Assembly: GCF_014653575.1 (NCBI RefSeq)
Contig: NZ_BNAQ01000004.1
Location: 248,001-312,000 of the forward strand
DNA from: Sphingomonas glacialis
Lineage (GTDB): Bacteria > Pseudomonadota > Alphaproteobacteria > Sphingomonadales > Sphingomonadaceae
Direction: 5' to 3'
Length of the DNA stretch: 64,000 bases
Shown here: positions 24,656-33,748 of the stretch, piece by piece
Layout: every line of letters starts with the position of its first letter
Numbering within the stretch: the first letter of the stretch is position 1
The notes under the pieces: model-generated
Seen by the model: the letters and a program-made list of their open reading frames with translations, nothing else
Database searches by the model: none
What the model was told of the DNA's origin: nothing
Made by a program: the position numbers and the translations under genes

Positions 24656-27600
24656 ATGGATATCCAAGGTTATCTCGGTGAAATTCGTACGCTTTACGCC
24701 AGCGGACGATCTACTGAGCACAGTTTTCGCCCCGCCCTGGCCAAATTGTTCGGCTCCATCGATCCCGCGCTGACCGTTATCAACGAACCCAAGCACCTTA
24801 CCGATGTTGGCGCGCCGGATTTCGTGTTCAACCGTGGAGATGTTGCCATCGGCTGGTGCGAGGCCAAGGACATTGGAAAGGACGTGCGAAAATTCGCTGC
24901 CACCGACTACAGCAAGGCTCAGAAGGAACGCTACAAGAAGGGCCTACCCAACCTGATCTACACCAACGGGCTGGACTTCGAATTCATCCGCGATGGCGAG
25001 TTGGTGGATTTCATCACCGTGGCCGACCTGACTCCGACGCTGCCTGCGCGAGCCGAAAACTTCCCCACGCTCGAAAACCGCCTACGCGACTTCGTCCAAG
25101 TGACCCCGCTTAGCATCACTTCGTCGGCAAAGCTGGCCGCGATGATGGCTGGCAAGGCGGCGATCATCAAGGACATCATGGGGCGTGCCCTTGTGGCAGA
25201 TATGAAAGCCAAGGACGCCACCACCACGACGACCGACCTGATCGGTCAGTATGAGGCGTTCAAGACCAGCCTGATCCACGACATAACCGTCGAAGAGTTT
25301 GCCGACGTTTACGCCGAAACCATCGCCTATGGCCTGTTTGCCGCGCGCCTGCATGATGAAACGCCGGACACATTCACTCGCACCGAGGCGCTGGACCTGT
25401 TGCCAAAGAGCAACCCCTTCTTGCGCGAACTGTTCATCTACATAGCCGGCCCCAATTTAGATGAGCGCCTGCGCCGCGTAATCGATGAGCTGTGCCATGT
25501 GTTTTGCGCCACGAATATGGAACGGGTGCTGCGCAATTTTGGCAAGATCACCGCGCGGCAAGATCCGTTCCTGCATTTCTATGAAAACTTTCTAGCCGAA
25601 TATAATCCTGCCAAGCGCAAGGCGCGCGGCGTGTGGTATACGCCCGAACCTGTCGTGAATTTCATCGTGCGCGCCGTGGACGAGGTGCTGAAAACCGAAT
25701 TCGGGCTGGCCGATGGTTTGGCTGATACATCCAAAATTACGATTGATTGGGACACCGGCCAGAACAACCCCAAAACGGGCAGGGCCGCCACCATCAAAAA
25801 GGAAGTCCACCGCGTCCAGATCCTTGATCCAGCGACGGGCACCGGCACCTTCCTTGCCGAGGTGGTTAAGCTGGTATCTGAGCGCATCAAGGGCGTCGCG
25901 CCGGGGCAATTGTCCGCTTACATAGAACGCGATTTGATCCCCCGTCTGCATGGGTTCGAATTGCTGATGGCCTCCTACGCCATGTGCCACATGAAGCTGG
26001 ACATGATCCTGACCCGGCTAGGCTACAAACCATCGGCCAACCCGCCCCGCCTTGGAGTTTATCTCACCAACTCGCTGGAAGGTGGGGAGCGCGTATTACA
26101 GACCTTAGATTTCGGCATTCAGCGCGCCATCGCCGAAGAGTCCAAGCAGGCTAACAACATCAAACGCCAGACCCCCATCATGTGCGTGATAGGCAACCCG
26201 CCATATTCGGGCATTAGTCAGAACAACGATAAATGGATCACCGACAAGATCGAGGATTACAAATATGTGGATGGCGTCCATTTCGGCGAACGCAAACACT
26301 GGTTGCAAGACGATTATGTAAAGTTTCTCCGCTTAGCGGAACATATGATCGAGCAAAATGGCGAAGGCGTTTTGGGCTTCATTACCAATCACGGCTACCT
26401 TGATAACCCGACCTTTCGCGGAATGCGCTGGCACCTCATGCGCACATTTGATCGCATCCATATTTTAGACCTGCATGGCAATTCTAACAAAAAGGAAATC
26501 AGTCCCGACGGCTCGCCAGACAAGAACGTGTTCGACATTATGCAGGGCGTAGCAATCATCATTGCCGTAAAACATCGTCACAAGAACAAGGCACCCATGA
26601 CACTGGCGGAGGTGCGTCACGGCGAGCTATGGGGCACCCGCGAGCGCAAATACGCCCGGCTTTGGGATGGCACTACGGCCAGCCTAGCCCCCAAGGCACT
26701 GCCACACAAAGCCCCAATCCATCCTTTCGTGTTACGCGATTATGACGTGGAGGGCGAATACTCCAAGGGCATCTCAGTCACAGAACTGATGCCTGCCAAC
26801 GTCGCAGGCATTGTAACAGCGCGCGATGGACTGGTAATCGCCCTAAATACGAAGGAATTAACCGAGCGCGTTACCGCGTTTGCCGATCCAACCGCCACCG
26901 ACGCTGAAATTCGCGAGCGTTTTTTTGGCGGCAAGGCCGGTGGAAAATATCCGCCAGGCGATTCAAGGGGCTGGAAGTTGCCAGCCGCGCGCAAGGCGCT
27001 CCAGTCAGCAGATTGGCGCAACGACATTAAGTCAATTGATTATCGCCCCTTTGACAAGCGTGCGATTTTATCGCGTCCTGATATGGTCGATTGGGGACGC
27101 GTAGAGTTTATGCAGAATTTGCAATCTCACGCAAACCTATCAGCTTCATTCACGCGCACGATCGAAGGCGGCCGAAGTTTTGCAGATTTTCTAGTTCACG
27201 ACCTACCAATTACTCATCACACGCTCAGCATTAAGGAGGTGAATTATTTAGCCCCGCTCTACATTTACCCCAGTGAAGGCAATCTGGACCAGAGTATCCG
27301 CATAAATTTCGATGCGAAGCTGTTCGCCCAAATCCGCAACGTGGCTGGCCTCAATGGCAAACTGATGGCCCCCAATGGTACCGACGCTTTCCGCCACGCT
27401 ACCGGCGGTGCCCGCCCCGATGAGGTCAAGGTGTTCGATTACATTTATGGCATCCTGCACAGCCCCGCTTATCGCGCCACCTATGCTGAGTTCCTGAAAA
27501 TCGACTTCCCCCGTATTCCCTATCCGGTGAGCCCGAAAGCATTTCGCGCGATCAGCGACCGGGGCGAAGAGCTACGCCGCCTACACTTGATGGAGGATGC

Positions 27601-27898
27601 AGCCGTCGGCGCAACGCCCTATCCCTTCCACGGGCCAGACGACGGCAGCGGAGACAGCGTGGTGGACAAGCCGCGCCTTGAGAACGGGCAAGTCTGGATC
27701 AATGCAGACCAGTATTTTGACGGCGTGCCCGCGATTGCATGGGAATTCTACATCGGCGGCTATCAGCCCGCGCAAAAGTGGCTGAAAGATCGCAAGGGAC
27801 GCGCCCTGACCTATGACGACATTCGCCATTATCAGCGCATCATCAAAGTCTTACATGAAACTTATCGGATTATGCACACCATCGACTTGCTTAATTGA
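24656..27898 (+). CDS. single-chain restriction-modification protein (nuclease plus N6-adenine methylase)
   Basis: A 1080-residue enzyme expected to methylate adenine in its recognition site and cleave unmethylated DNA. N-terminal nuclease: PD55 in GAPDFVF and E69-A-K71 in WCEAKDIG form a PD-(D/E)xK pattern. A helical linker follows. Methylase: SAM-binding DPATGTGTF from D391 and catalytic NPPY at 514-517. The C-terminal 400 residues resemble the ISP-type specificity domain (KSIDYRPFDKRAIL, IYPSEGNLDQ, then AYRATYAEFLKIDFPRIPYP). There are no helicase motifs, so it is more type IIG/IIL-like than a type ISP motor enzyme. No separate R or S genes accompany it. Confidence 0.92.
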   Translation: MDIQGYLGEIRTLYASGRSTEHSFRPALAKLFGSIDPALTVINEPKHLTDVGAPDFVFNRGDVAIGWCEAKDIGKDVRKFAATDYSKAQKERYKKGLPNLIYTNGLDFEFIRDGELVDFITVADLTPTLPARAENFPTLENRLRDFVQVTPLSITSSAKLAAMMAGKAAIIKDIMGRALVADMKAKDATTTTTDLIGQYEAFKTSLIHDITVEEFADVYAETIAYGLFAARLHDETPDTFTRTEALDLLPKSNPFLRELFIYIAGPNLDERLRRVIDELCHVFCATNMERVLRNFGKITARQDPFLHFYENFLAEYNPAKRKARGVWYTPEPVVNFIVRAVDEVLKTEFGLADGLADTSKITIDWDTGQNNPKTGRAATIKKEVHRVQILDPATGTGTFLAEVVKLVSERIKGVAPGQLSAYIERDLIPRLHGFELLMASYAMCHMKLDMILTRLGYKPSANPPRLGVYLTNSLEGGERVLQTLDFGIQRAIAEESKQANNIKRQTPIMCVIGNPPYSGISQNNDKWITDKIEDYKYVDGVHFGERKHWLQDDYVKFLRLAEHMIEQNGEGVLGFITNHGYLDNPTFRGMRWHLMRTFDRIHILDLHGNSNKKEISPDGSPDKNVFDIMQGVAIIIAVKHRHKNKAPMTLAEVRHGELWGTRERKYARLWDGTTASLAPKALPHKAPIHPFVLRDYDVEGEYSKGISVTELMPANVAGIVTARDGLVIALNTKELTERVTAFADPTATDAEIRERFFGGKAGGKYPPGDSRGWKLPAARKALQSADWRNDIKSIDYRPFDKRAILSRPDMVDWGRVEFMQNLQSHANLSASFTRTIEGGRSFADFLVHDLPITHHTLSIKEVNYLAPLYIYPSEGNLDQSIRINFDAKLFAQIRNVAGLNGKLMAPNGTDAFRHATGGARPDEVKVFDYIYGILHSPAYRATYAEFLKIDFPRIPYPVSPKAFRAISDRGEELRRLHLMEDAAVGATPYPFHGPDDGSGDSVVDKPRLENGQVWINADQYFDGVPAIAWEFYIGGYQPAQKWLKDRKGRALTYDDIRHYQRIIKVLHETYRIMHTIDLLN

Positions 27899-28244
27899 GT
27901 TCGTAGCTGCTGACATGAAATTGCAAGCGGCCTGCTATCCGGCAATCGACGGTGACTTACCTACAAGGCTGCAGTTTGACCCATCGCCGAAAGCCATCAT
28001 GAGGGGAGCGAACGGGGAGCGGCGGCTTAATCACTAGGATTCGCCTCCAATCGCTGTTGCGGTCTTAATTCGCACCGATGAATGAACGTCGGAAGTCGGG
28101 AGGGCATCAAGGCGGCGGTAGTAGTTGCTTTTGGTCGATTTTTGCCGGTCTGCTTTTCTGCCCGATAGCGGACGGTCGGCTTTCGGCATGAAAAAACCAT
28201 CGAATCGGTTGCTATATGTTCCTGCTTCGTTCTAATTTTGCTCT
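27899..28244. other. spacer after the restriction-modification gene
   Basis: About 350 bases without a supportable gene. Contains the right copy of the imperfect direct repeat (28153-28189). The frames here are short and lack protein character. Confidence 0.5.
28153..28189 (+). repeat. right copy of an imperfect direct repeat flanking the RM gene
   Basis: CTTTTCTGCCCGATAGC followed by ACGGTCGGCTTTCGGCAT; see the copy at 24469-24506. Together the copies bracket the restriction-modification gene almost exactly. Confidence 0.5.
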
Positions 28245-28451
28245 ATGGCAAAAAGAGTGAACCCAGACCCCGCTTTGATCGATCACGCTAAGGACGCCAT
28301 TAGCCAGTCTCCTTGCTGGGCTAGGGTCGGTTTGACGTGCGGTAACGAACGCTTGCGTGAAGAAGCCCTAACGACGCTTGCCGGTGCGGTGGTGGATCGC
28401 CTGACCAACCCGCCACCGGCGATCGACCCGAGGCAGCTACAGCTTTTTTAA
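28245..28451 (+). CDS. small DUF6771-like protein
   Basis: A 68-residue protein. The pattern DAISQSPCWARVGLTCGNER, then LREEALTTLAGAVVDRL and the C-terminal QLQLF resembles a family of small sphingomonad proteins I know as DUF6771; the match is from memory. No function is known. It begins a run of small plus-strand genes, the next only six bases downstream. Confidence 0.7.
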   Translation: MAKRVNPDPALIDHAKDAISQSPCWARVGLTCGNERLREEALTTLAGAVVDRLTNPPPAIDPRQLQLF

Positions 28452-28457
28452 TGTCGC

Positions 28458-28757
28458 ATGGGCGCAAATATCAAACTGACCACGATCGGCGACGTGGTTC
28501 ACCATAAGGGCAACTTGCGGGTCGAATGCCGGTGCGGTCATCGCAGTGTCATCGATGCCGCCAAGCTCGATCGCTATTACACTGTGCAACGCTGGAGCAC
28601 CGTTTTGGAGGTCGTGGGGATGCATCTACGATGCTCGTCATGTGGATCACGCGGCGCGCACTGGCGCATCACCCTAGAGCCACCGCGCGGGCCTCGCTGG
28701 GGTCCACAGACCGAAGAGGCATGGCGCTTCCTAACGGCACGGTTGCGAAATCGATAG
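28458..28757 (+). CDS. small putative zinc-binding protein
   Basis: A 99-residue protein with two Cys pairs, VECRCGHRSVID and LRCSSCGSRGAHWRI, spaced about 33 residues apart: a zinc-ribbon-like layout. The N-terminus MGANIKLTTIGDVVHHKGNL is strand-like. Similar short proteins occur in sphingomonads, but no function is known to me. Six bases downstream of the DUF6771-like gene, so probably co-transcribed. Confidence 0.7.
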   Translation: MGANIKLTTIGDVVHHKGNLRVECRCGHRSVIDAAKLDRYYTVQRWSTVLEVVGMHLRCSSCGSRGAHWRITLEPPRGPRWGPQTEEAWRFLTARLRNR

Positions 28758-28899
28758 CGCGACGGCAGGCCGAAAGCCTGGTTGAGCCAGATCAACGACG
28801 GCAAGCGTTTTTGGGTGCATGTTTGAGATAGCGATGTTTACGGCATTAGGACGGCATCGACTGGGGGTAACTGGATCGCTCACGCTTTGGCGAAGGTTT

Positions 28900-29106
28900 A
28901 TGATGCCCAATCTTGATGATGCCGATGGCTTCGCTGCTCGCGCAATACGGGCTGCCGAGCTTGCAAAATTGGTTAAAGACCCTGCAATTGCTGATTGTAA
29001 TCGGCGGATGGCAGCGAGCTATTCTCAATTAGCAGACTTAAGGCGACCACAGCGGGTGCAACTGCGCAGTGTTCGAGACTCGGCGAGATTCAACTACGGA
29101 TTTTGA
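28900..29106 (+). CDS. small helical hypothetical protein
   Basis: A 68-residue protein starting MMPNLDDADGFAARAIRAAE, then LAKLVKDPAIADCNRRMAASYSQLADL, mostly one amphipathic helix, with an Arg-rich end. The ATG at 28900 follows GCGAAGG; the frame is open back to 28819 but that leader looks unnatural. Resembles other short sphingomonad proteins of unknown role, such as the one at 3265-3477. Confidence 0.5.
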   Translation: MMPNLDDADGFAARAIRAAELAKLVKDPAIADCNRRMAASYSQLADLRRPQRVQLRSVRDSARFNYGF

Positions 29107-29179
29107 TACGCTCGCCTGCGTCTCGTGTGATCCCGAGACATTTGCTTGAATTGCCTGTAACGTTTATAGCTGTCGGGGT

Positions 29180-29581
29180 ATGAAGAACCCAAGATTATTA
29201 ATCCACGTTGGCGATATCGTTGCCGCCCATGTCGCCTCGAATGTCGTTGCCGTGCAGGACGTGCCGCAACTGATTAAGACGGTCTATGACAGCCTAACGG
29301 GGCTTGGGACCACGAACCCCACTATCGTCACCGAACAGGCACCCACGCCCGCCATGACGATCCGGGCAAGCGTTAAGCCGGACTCGGTTGGCTGCCTCGA
29401 ATGCGGAAAACGCTTCAAATCGATAAAGAGGCATTTAGCGATGCATGGCCTAACCCCTGATCAGTACCGTGCGAAGTGGTCGCTTCCTGCATCGTATTCG
29501 ATGGTATCGGCCGAATACGGCGCGTTACGGGCTGGCTTGGCTAAGGCCAACGGTTTGGGCCGATCGAAGAGCCGGAGCTGA
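29180..29581 (+). CDS. Ros/MucR-family zinc-finger transcriptional regulator
   Basis: A 133-residue regulator. The central C2H2 zinc finger is CLECGKRFKSIKRHLAMH, followed by the diagnostic LTPDQYRAKWSLPASYSMV of the Ros/MucR family. The N-terminus (HVGDIVAAHVASNVVAVQDV, then LIKTVYDSL) is the oligomerisation region. MucR proteins silence horizontally acquired and surface genes in alphaproteobacteria by binding AT-rich DNA. Inside this element it may control excision or cargo genes; that is inference. Convergent with the helicase gene. Confidence 0.93.
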   Translation: MKNPRLLIHVGDIVAAHVASNVVAVQDVPQLIKTVYDSLTGLGTTNPTIVTEQAPTPAMTIRASVKPDSVGCLECGKRFKSIKRHLAMHGLTPDQYRAKWSLPASYSMVSAEYGALRAGLAKANGLGRSKSRS

Positions 29582-29674
29582 TTACGCTTGTAGCGTCGGC
29601 GGGTTCCTCGAAGCCGATCGATTGTGCCCGCCTCATCTGAACGCTTCCATGATAGCGGGCGCAATCAACTTTCT

Positions 29675-31474
29675 TTATGCGGCCTTCGAAAGGAAGCTGC
29701 TTAAATCTGTCGTCGCTCCCAACCCACATATCGGCACGACGTTATCCATTCGACCTAAGCTGACAGGGCCAGGGCTATTAAAAACGAAATGCTTATTATT
29801 TTGGCTAATTCCAATTGCGAGCAGTGCGGCACCAAGCCCGCGTGTTGCTAGAACCTGACCAAACCGCGCGGCGGTGGCGATCTCCACGGTGGCACAAACC
29901 TTGGCTTTGGCGATCGTTTCAACCTCTCCCGTTTCTGCGATGCGCTGAAGTTCATCAAATACCCGCTTCGCTTGGCCCTTCAACACCGTGCCAAACGGTT
30001 CCCAGACTTCGACGGTGCAGCCAGGGAAAGTCTCGCGCACAAGCGTGTCTGGGTTGTAGTTGGCTGGCATAACAAGGTGGACGACGCATCGACCACAGCC
30101 ACCGTCAACGCCGTTTCGAACGTTACCCCGGCTAACCGCTTGCAAGAGGTTATGCTTCAATTCGGAACGTCGAAAGTCCAACCACTCCGTGCCCTTCGAC
30201 CCCGATATATCGATGCCAGATGCAGCGAGATAGGATGCCTGATAGCTGGCTTGCGATTGCGGGAAGCCGCCCATGACAAAGAGATTTTGAATATCAGCAA
30301 ACTCGTTTGTCCCGTAGTGTCTACCCCAGTGTCGAAATCGCAAATCCTTGGGAATAGCGATACCTTCTAAAAGTTCGCGTTCAATATCAAATAGGTCCCG
30401 AGACTTGTATCCGATCACAAGGGATTTCTGTCCCGGGATGGCGTCGATCGCCTTCGCAACTCCCCGCAGCAATCGGCTACGGGCGTTAGCATCTTCCAAA
30501 ACTTCGATGCCGCAACCAGCTTGCCAAATGTTAACTGTTAGGCCCTCGAAGTTTCTTGTTGCGGGGGGCAGGATTTCGACGTTGCCATCCTTTTCACCCC
30601 AAAGCTTATAGGTATCGCGGACACGTGCAGAGGCGTCAAAGATGAACATAGGGGCTAGGTCAGCCGGTAACGCAGCTCCCGCGCCAACGAGGATTTTCCC
30701 ATACCGCCCGCTATCGATCACTAGAAGACGACACCCTGCCGCAGCTTTCAAAGTCTTGGCAATTCGCTGTTGCTCGCTACTAAGTGCGGGCGGCGCTTTC
30801 TCGTGATAAACGAACTGCTTGCCGGTGCCAAATTTGGTAGGAACCAGTGCCACGCTTCCAGCTTCACTCGCCCGCGCTTCGGCAACGAACGCCTCAATGC
30901 CCGCGATCCATTCCGGGTAACGAGGACGCACAGGCCCTACCAACTTGACAACATCGTCGAGGCGTATAGTAATCGGCTCCGCCTGCACCGCCGCTTCGTC
31001 CCAAATCCGTAGCGTTCTTGGTTGTCCCTTGTAATAGAACTCTTCTGCTGAATTGAATTTCTTCTTTCTGAGTCTCTCTCTGATCATTTTATGAGTTGTG
31101 AATAGGACTCTAGCATCTGGACTATTATTCGACCCCCGGCCTAATCCATTGAGCTTTTCGTCAGATGTGTAGACCGAATAATCTTGAACTTCTAATCCAC
31201 AGCCTGCGGCAAATTCCTTAATCTCCGCCTTGGTATTGAGAGCTATCAGGACGCTCCCCCCATTTTCAAATCCTTCGGATTTCCATTCCGCGAGGAAGGA
31301 TTTTATGAAGGTGGATTTTCCTAATCCAGTCTCCCAGGGAACGACATAGAAATTTGGATTTGATTTACCTTCTAGAGCTTTCTTGAATCTACAATGTAGA
31401 TCGTCAAAATGAGATACCATTCCGGGATGGTGTTTAGATATTTCTTTAATAAATGCAGAATCAAATAGCTTCAC
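29675..31474 (-). CDS. SF2 helicase-like ATPase of the integrated element
   Basis: A 599-residue protein with helicase-type motifs: Walker A GLGKST at 50-55, Walker B-like WDEA at 158-161, FDASARV near 280 (like the FDAT motif of viral and plasmid helicases) and a motif VI-like QAVSRGNVR at 445-453. RHWGRHYGTNEFADIQNLFV near 381-400 resembles helicases of phage-like elements. The GTG start at 31474 follows AGAAGG. It could be a replication helicase of the element or part of a defence system. The AT-rich palindrome-dense region immediately upstream favours replication, but this is inference. Confidence 0.8.
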   Translation of the reverse strand: MKLFDSAFIKEISKHHPGMVSHFDDLHCRFKKALEGKSNPNFYVVPWETGLGKSTFIKSFLAEWKSEGFENGGSVLIALNTKAEIKEFAAGCGLEVQDYSVYTSDEKLNGLGRGSNNSPDARVLFTTHKMIRERLRKKKFNSAEEFYYKGQPRTLRIWDEAAVQAEPITIRLDDVVKLVGPVRPRYPEWIAGIEAFVAEARASEAGSVALVPTKFGTGKQFVYHEKAPPALSSEQQRIAKTLKAAAGCRLLVIDSGRYGKILVGAGAALPADLAPMFIFDASARVRDTYKLWGEKDGNVEILPPATRNFEGLTVNIWQAGCGIEVLEDANARSRLLRGVAKAIDAIPGQKSLVIGYKSRDLFDIERELLEGIAIPKDLRFRHWGRHYGTNEFADIQNLFVMGGFPQSQASYQASYLAASGIDISGSKGTEWLDFRRSELKHNLLQAVSRGNVRNGVDGGCGRCVVHLVMPANYNPDTLVRETFPGCTVEVWEPFGTVLKGQAKRVFDELQRIAETGEVETIAKAKVCATVEIATAARFGQVLATRGLGAALLAIGISQNNKHFVFNSPGPVSLGRMDNVVPICGLGATTDLSSFLSKAA

Positions 31475-31824
31475 TGGTTACCTTCTTTATAGCATGGAAT
31501 AGCATTCAAAGTTTCGTTTCGTTCTTAATACCTACGGAGAAAACGAAACTTGCTGGGTGCTGCGGCGGTTATACCGCCGCCATTGCCACGGCTCCACTGC
31601 TCTCAGAAGGATTTTGTATTCTTAGTTTATTTATGTTGATTGTAAGTTAATCTATATTTGAAGATATAGTTTATTTTTTTAGCTGCAACAGTTTATAGAA
31701 TCGTTCCATAAACTTTCTCGCGGCCAAAAAATGTCTTTCCACCGGCTTGAGGCATTAGTTGGAAGGACACCTTATCGATAAGGCGGAGGGAAAAGGGGTA
31801 GCCTCACACGGTCACTCGGCAAAT
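31475..31824. other. AT-rich palindrome-dense non-coding block
   Basis: 350 bases between the helicase start and integrase end, with no gene. Visible dyads: AAGTTTCGTTT/AAACGAAACTT (31509-31551), GCGGCGGT/ACCGCCGC with a 3-base loop (31562-31580), CTATAT/ATATAG (31652-31669), AGTTTAT/ATAAACT with inner GAA/TTC (31690-31714), and the perfect palindrome CCTTATCGATAAGG (31770-31783). The density suggests a replication origin, recombination region or operators. Confidence 0.6.
31726..31769 (-). terminator. Rho-independent terminator of the integrase gene
   Basis: Read on the minus strand, TGTCCTTCCA (31769-31760) pairs with TGGAAAGACA (31741-31732) with one G:U-type mismatch around an 18-base loop, followed by six T (31731-31726). 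It lies 56 bases after the integrase stop. Confidence 0.65.
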
Positions 31825-33612
31825 CTAATGGGTCTGCTCGCTATTAACTGTGGTCGGCGGAATAAGATGATCGAAAAGAACCCCTTTGAACTCCACTTTT
31901 TCGAGCATGGCAGAGATACGGGCGACAGTGCCTTGCCGAACCTGCCCATAGCCACCGGTAACGCTGACCTGATTGTGACCCAAGGCAACTTCGATCTCAT
32001 CGTCGAGATAACCAGCAAGGCGTAATTGATCCGCTAACCCGTGTCGGAAGGAGTGTGCGCCATACCCATCACCACCACTCTTTACACCGATGCCAGTGAG
32101 GTAAGTCCGCCAAAAGCGTGATGGCACCCAGCTAATTTGCCCTCGCCCATTAGGTCGCAATTCAGGGAAAAGCCGCGTGTCGCCATCTTCTCGCGCCCGC
32201 TCTCTCTGCCGATCTACGTATTGTAGAAAGCCCAGGAATTGAAGCTTGGTATGGATAGGGGAAGGGCGGCAATGGCCGGATTTAGTAGTTTGACCGGTGG
32301 CGTCGTCATCTTTGATCCAAAGGAACGCAATGCCTCCGTCGTCGCGCACGTCATCGACACGAAGTTGAGCAATTTCACCAATTCGGGCTCCGGTAAAAAG
32401 GCATATTAGCGGAATCCAATACCGCCAGTCGTACGCGCGTTGCGGCCCCGGCTGCCACTCCTTGCCGTCCTTAGCAAAGCCGGTGAAGAGGGGTGATTTG
32501 AGTATCTGGTTTAGCTGCTCGACGGAGAATGGTGGGCGCCGATTCCGACCGCTCTTTTTCCCTCGTTGAAGATCAAGGAACAGCCCATCGCAAGGGTTAC
32601 GATCGACATACCCCTCTCGCTTTGCCCAATCAAACAGGGGGGAAACCGTGCTCATGTACTTGTTTACAGTGCTTGGACTGATACCCTTTTCGCCAGTCTC
32701 GCGCGCGCGATCCGAAGCTTCGCGCACTGACAAACCAGAATTCGCTGCCCGCTTTCGATACGCGGGGGGCAGTGAAGCAATCGCGTTGCGCCAGTCCCGA
32801 ACCTCGCTTGGAAGAATTGACCGGAGGCTGCGCTGGCTTCCGACAAAGCTTGAGAAAAGCGAGATTACCTTTCGATCCTGATTGATGGTGTCGGTTCGCT
32901 TGCGCCCCTCTGCCAGCCTCGTTGCGGCATAGCGCTCAAACAGGTCGAGTACAGTCTCGCCGTCCTTAGCTCGGCTCTGTTTTGCTGCGATCGTGTCGCG
33001 GACGATAGGCGACGGCTCGAAGGCGTTGGCGGTTCCATCCATCTTCGCTTTGGCCTGCGCAAAAGTGTCGATTCCCGCGTGCGCCATAGTTCTAACGAAC
33101 AAGGCGAATTCGATGCTGGTTTCGTCCAACGGCCATCCACGACGCCGATATAGTTGTCGTATTCGTTCGGCCCAATAAGACGAGTTTCCTGCGTTCAGGT
33201 CGCGAATGGATTTCCGATGCCATTCATCGAATTTCGCATACAACGCGTCGTAACTGCTTTCCGATTTCGCCTTCGCTGCAATCAACGCCGACGCCTTCAC
33301 ACTGGCAAGTTCGAAACCGATAGCGACGGCAGCCTGCTCGATTTCGGCGGGAGACTTGGGAGCCGGTGTAGCCGATCGCGGCGCAGCAACCGGTGGACCA
33401 GCCTTGCCGTTCATCAGTGCGTGTTCGACCTGCGCTTTCCACTCTGCGAGTTGGCGGTAGGCAAGCCCTTCCGCCTCCGCCCGGTCGGTAACGCGCAGCG
33501 ATTTCGTGAACTCTGCCTTGCCGATAAGCGGCCTTGCGGCCTTGGGCACCATCCATCGCAACTGCCAAGCTTGCGAGTGATCGCGCTTGTGAAGATAGCT
33601 GTTGAGGTTCAT
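31825..33612 (-). CDS. tyrosine-type site-specific integrase
   Basis: A 595-residue integrase of the island. The N-terminus (HKRDHSQAWQLRWMVPKAAR, then KSLRVTDRAEAEGLAYRQ) is the arm-binding domain common in alphaproteobacterial integrases; a core-binding domain spans about 215-340. Catalytic residues: R410 in GARIGE, H520-x2-R523 in HSFRHGL, H546 in LGHNQ and Y555 in GGYGQV. The frame is open to 33660, but starting at ATG 33612 keeps the arm-type repeats outside the gene. It recognises the tRNA-Pro 3' end; binding at the adjacent repeats may also repress its promoter. Confidence 0.95.
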   Translation of the reverse strand: MNLNSYLHKRDHSQAWQLRWMVPKAARPLIGKAEFTKSLRVTDRAEAEGLAYRQLAEWKAQVEHALMNGKAGPPVAAPRSATPAPKSPAEIEQAAVAIGFELASVKASALIAAKAKSESSYDALYAKFDEWHRKSIRDLNAGNSSYWAERIRQLYRRRGWPLDETSIEFALFVRTMAHAGIDTFAQAKAKMDGTANAFEPSPIVRDTIAAKQSRAKDGETVLDLFERYAATRLAEGRKRTDTINQDRKVISLFSSFVGSQRSLRSILPSEVRDWRNAIASLPPAYRKRAANSGLSVREASDRARETGEKGISPSTVNKYMSTVSPLFDWAKREGYVDRNPCDGLFLDLQRGKKSGRNRRPPFSVEQLNQILKSPLFTGFAKDGKEWQPGPQRAYDWRYWIPLICLFTGARIGEIAQLRVDDVRDDGGIAFLWIKDDDATGQTTKSGHCRPSPIHTKLQFLGFLQYVDRQRERAREDGDTRLFPELRPNGRGQISWVPSRFWRTYLTGIGVKSGGDGYGAHSFRHGLADQLRLAGYLDDEIEVALGHNQVSVTGGYGQVRQGTVARISAMLEKVEFKGVLFDHLIPPTTVNSEQTH

Positions 33613-33638
33613 CGGGGGCGCGATCTGGCGGGGGTAAA

Positions 33639-33659
33639 ACGTAGCATAGGGACGTAGCA
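33639..33659 (+). promoter_or_regulatory. candidate integrase arm-type sites, right side
   Basis: ACGTAGCA repeats start at 33639 and 33652, 13 bases apart, in the same orientation as the pair near attL. They lie 27 bases upstream of the chosen integrase start, so they may double as an operator. Confidence 0.6.
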
Positions 33660-33729
33660 TACACGTTTCGAACTGGCGGAAAACCGTTGTTCCTGGGCTT
33701 ACTAGGCTCTAGTTTTCATTCGATCCGCT

Positions 33730-33748
33730 TCCTGTCTCCCCGACCATT
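33730..33748 (+). repeat. attR core, tRNA-Pro 3' fragment
   Basis: TCCTGTCTCCCCGACCATT, identical to 20209-20227. The bases before it do not continue the tRNA sequence, so this is the duplicated fragment left by integration. Confidence 0.92.

Noticed and set aside
33613..33660. Integrase start at 33660
   Set aside because: The extra 16 codons are encoded by the arm-type repeats; the ATG at 33612 gives a natural N-terminus.
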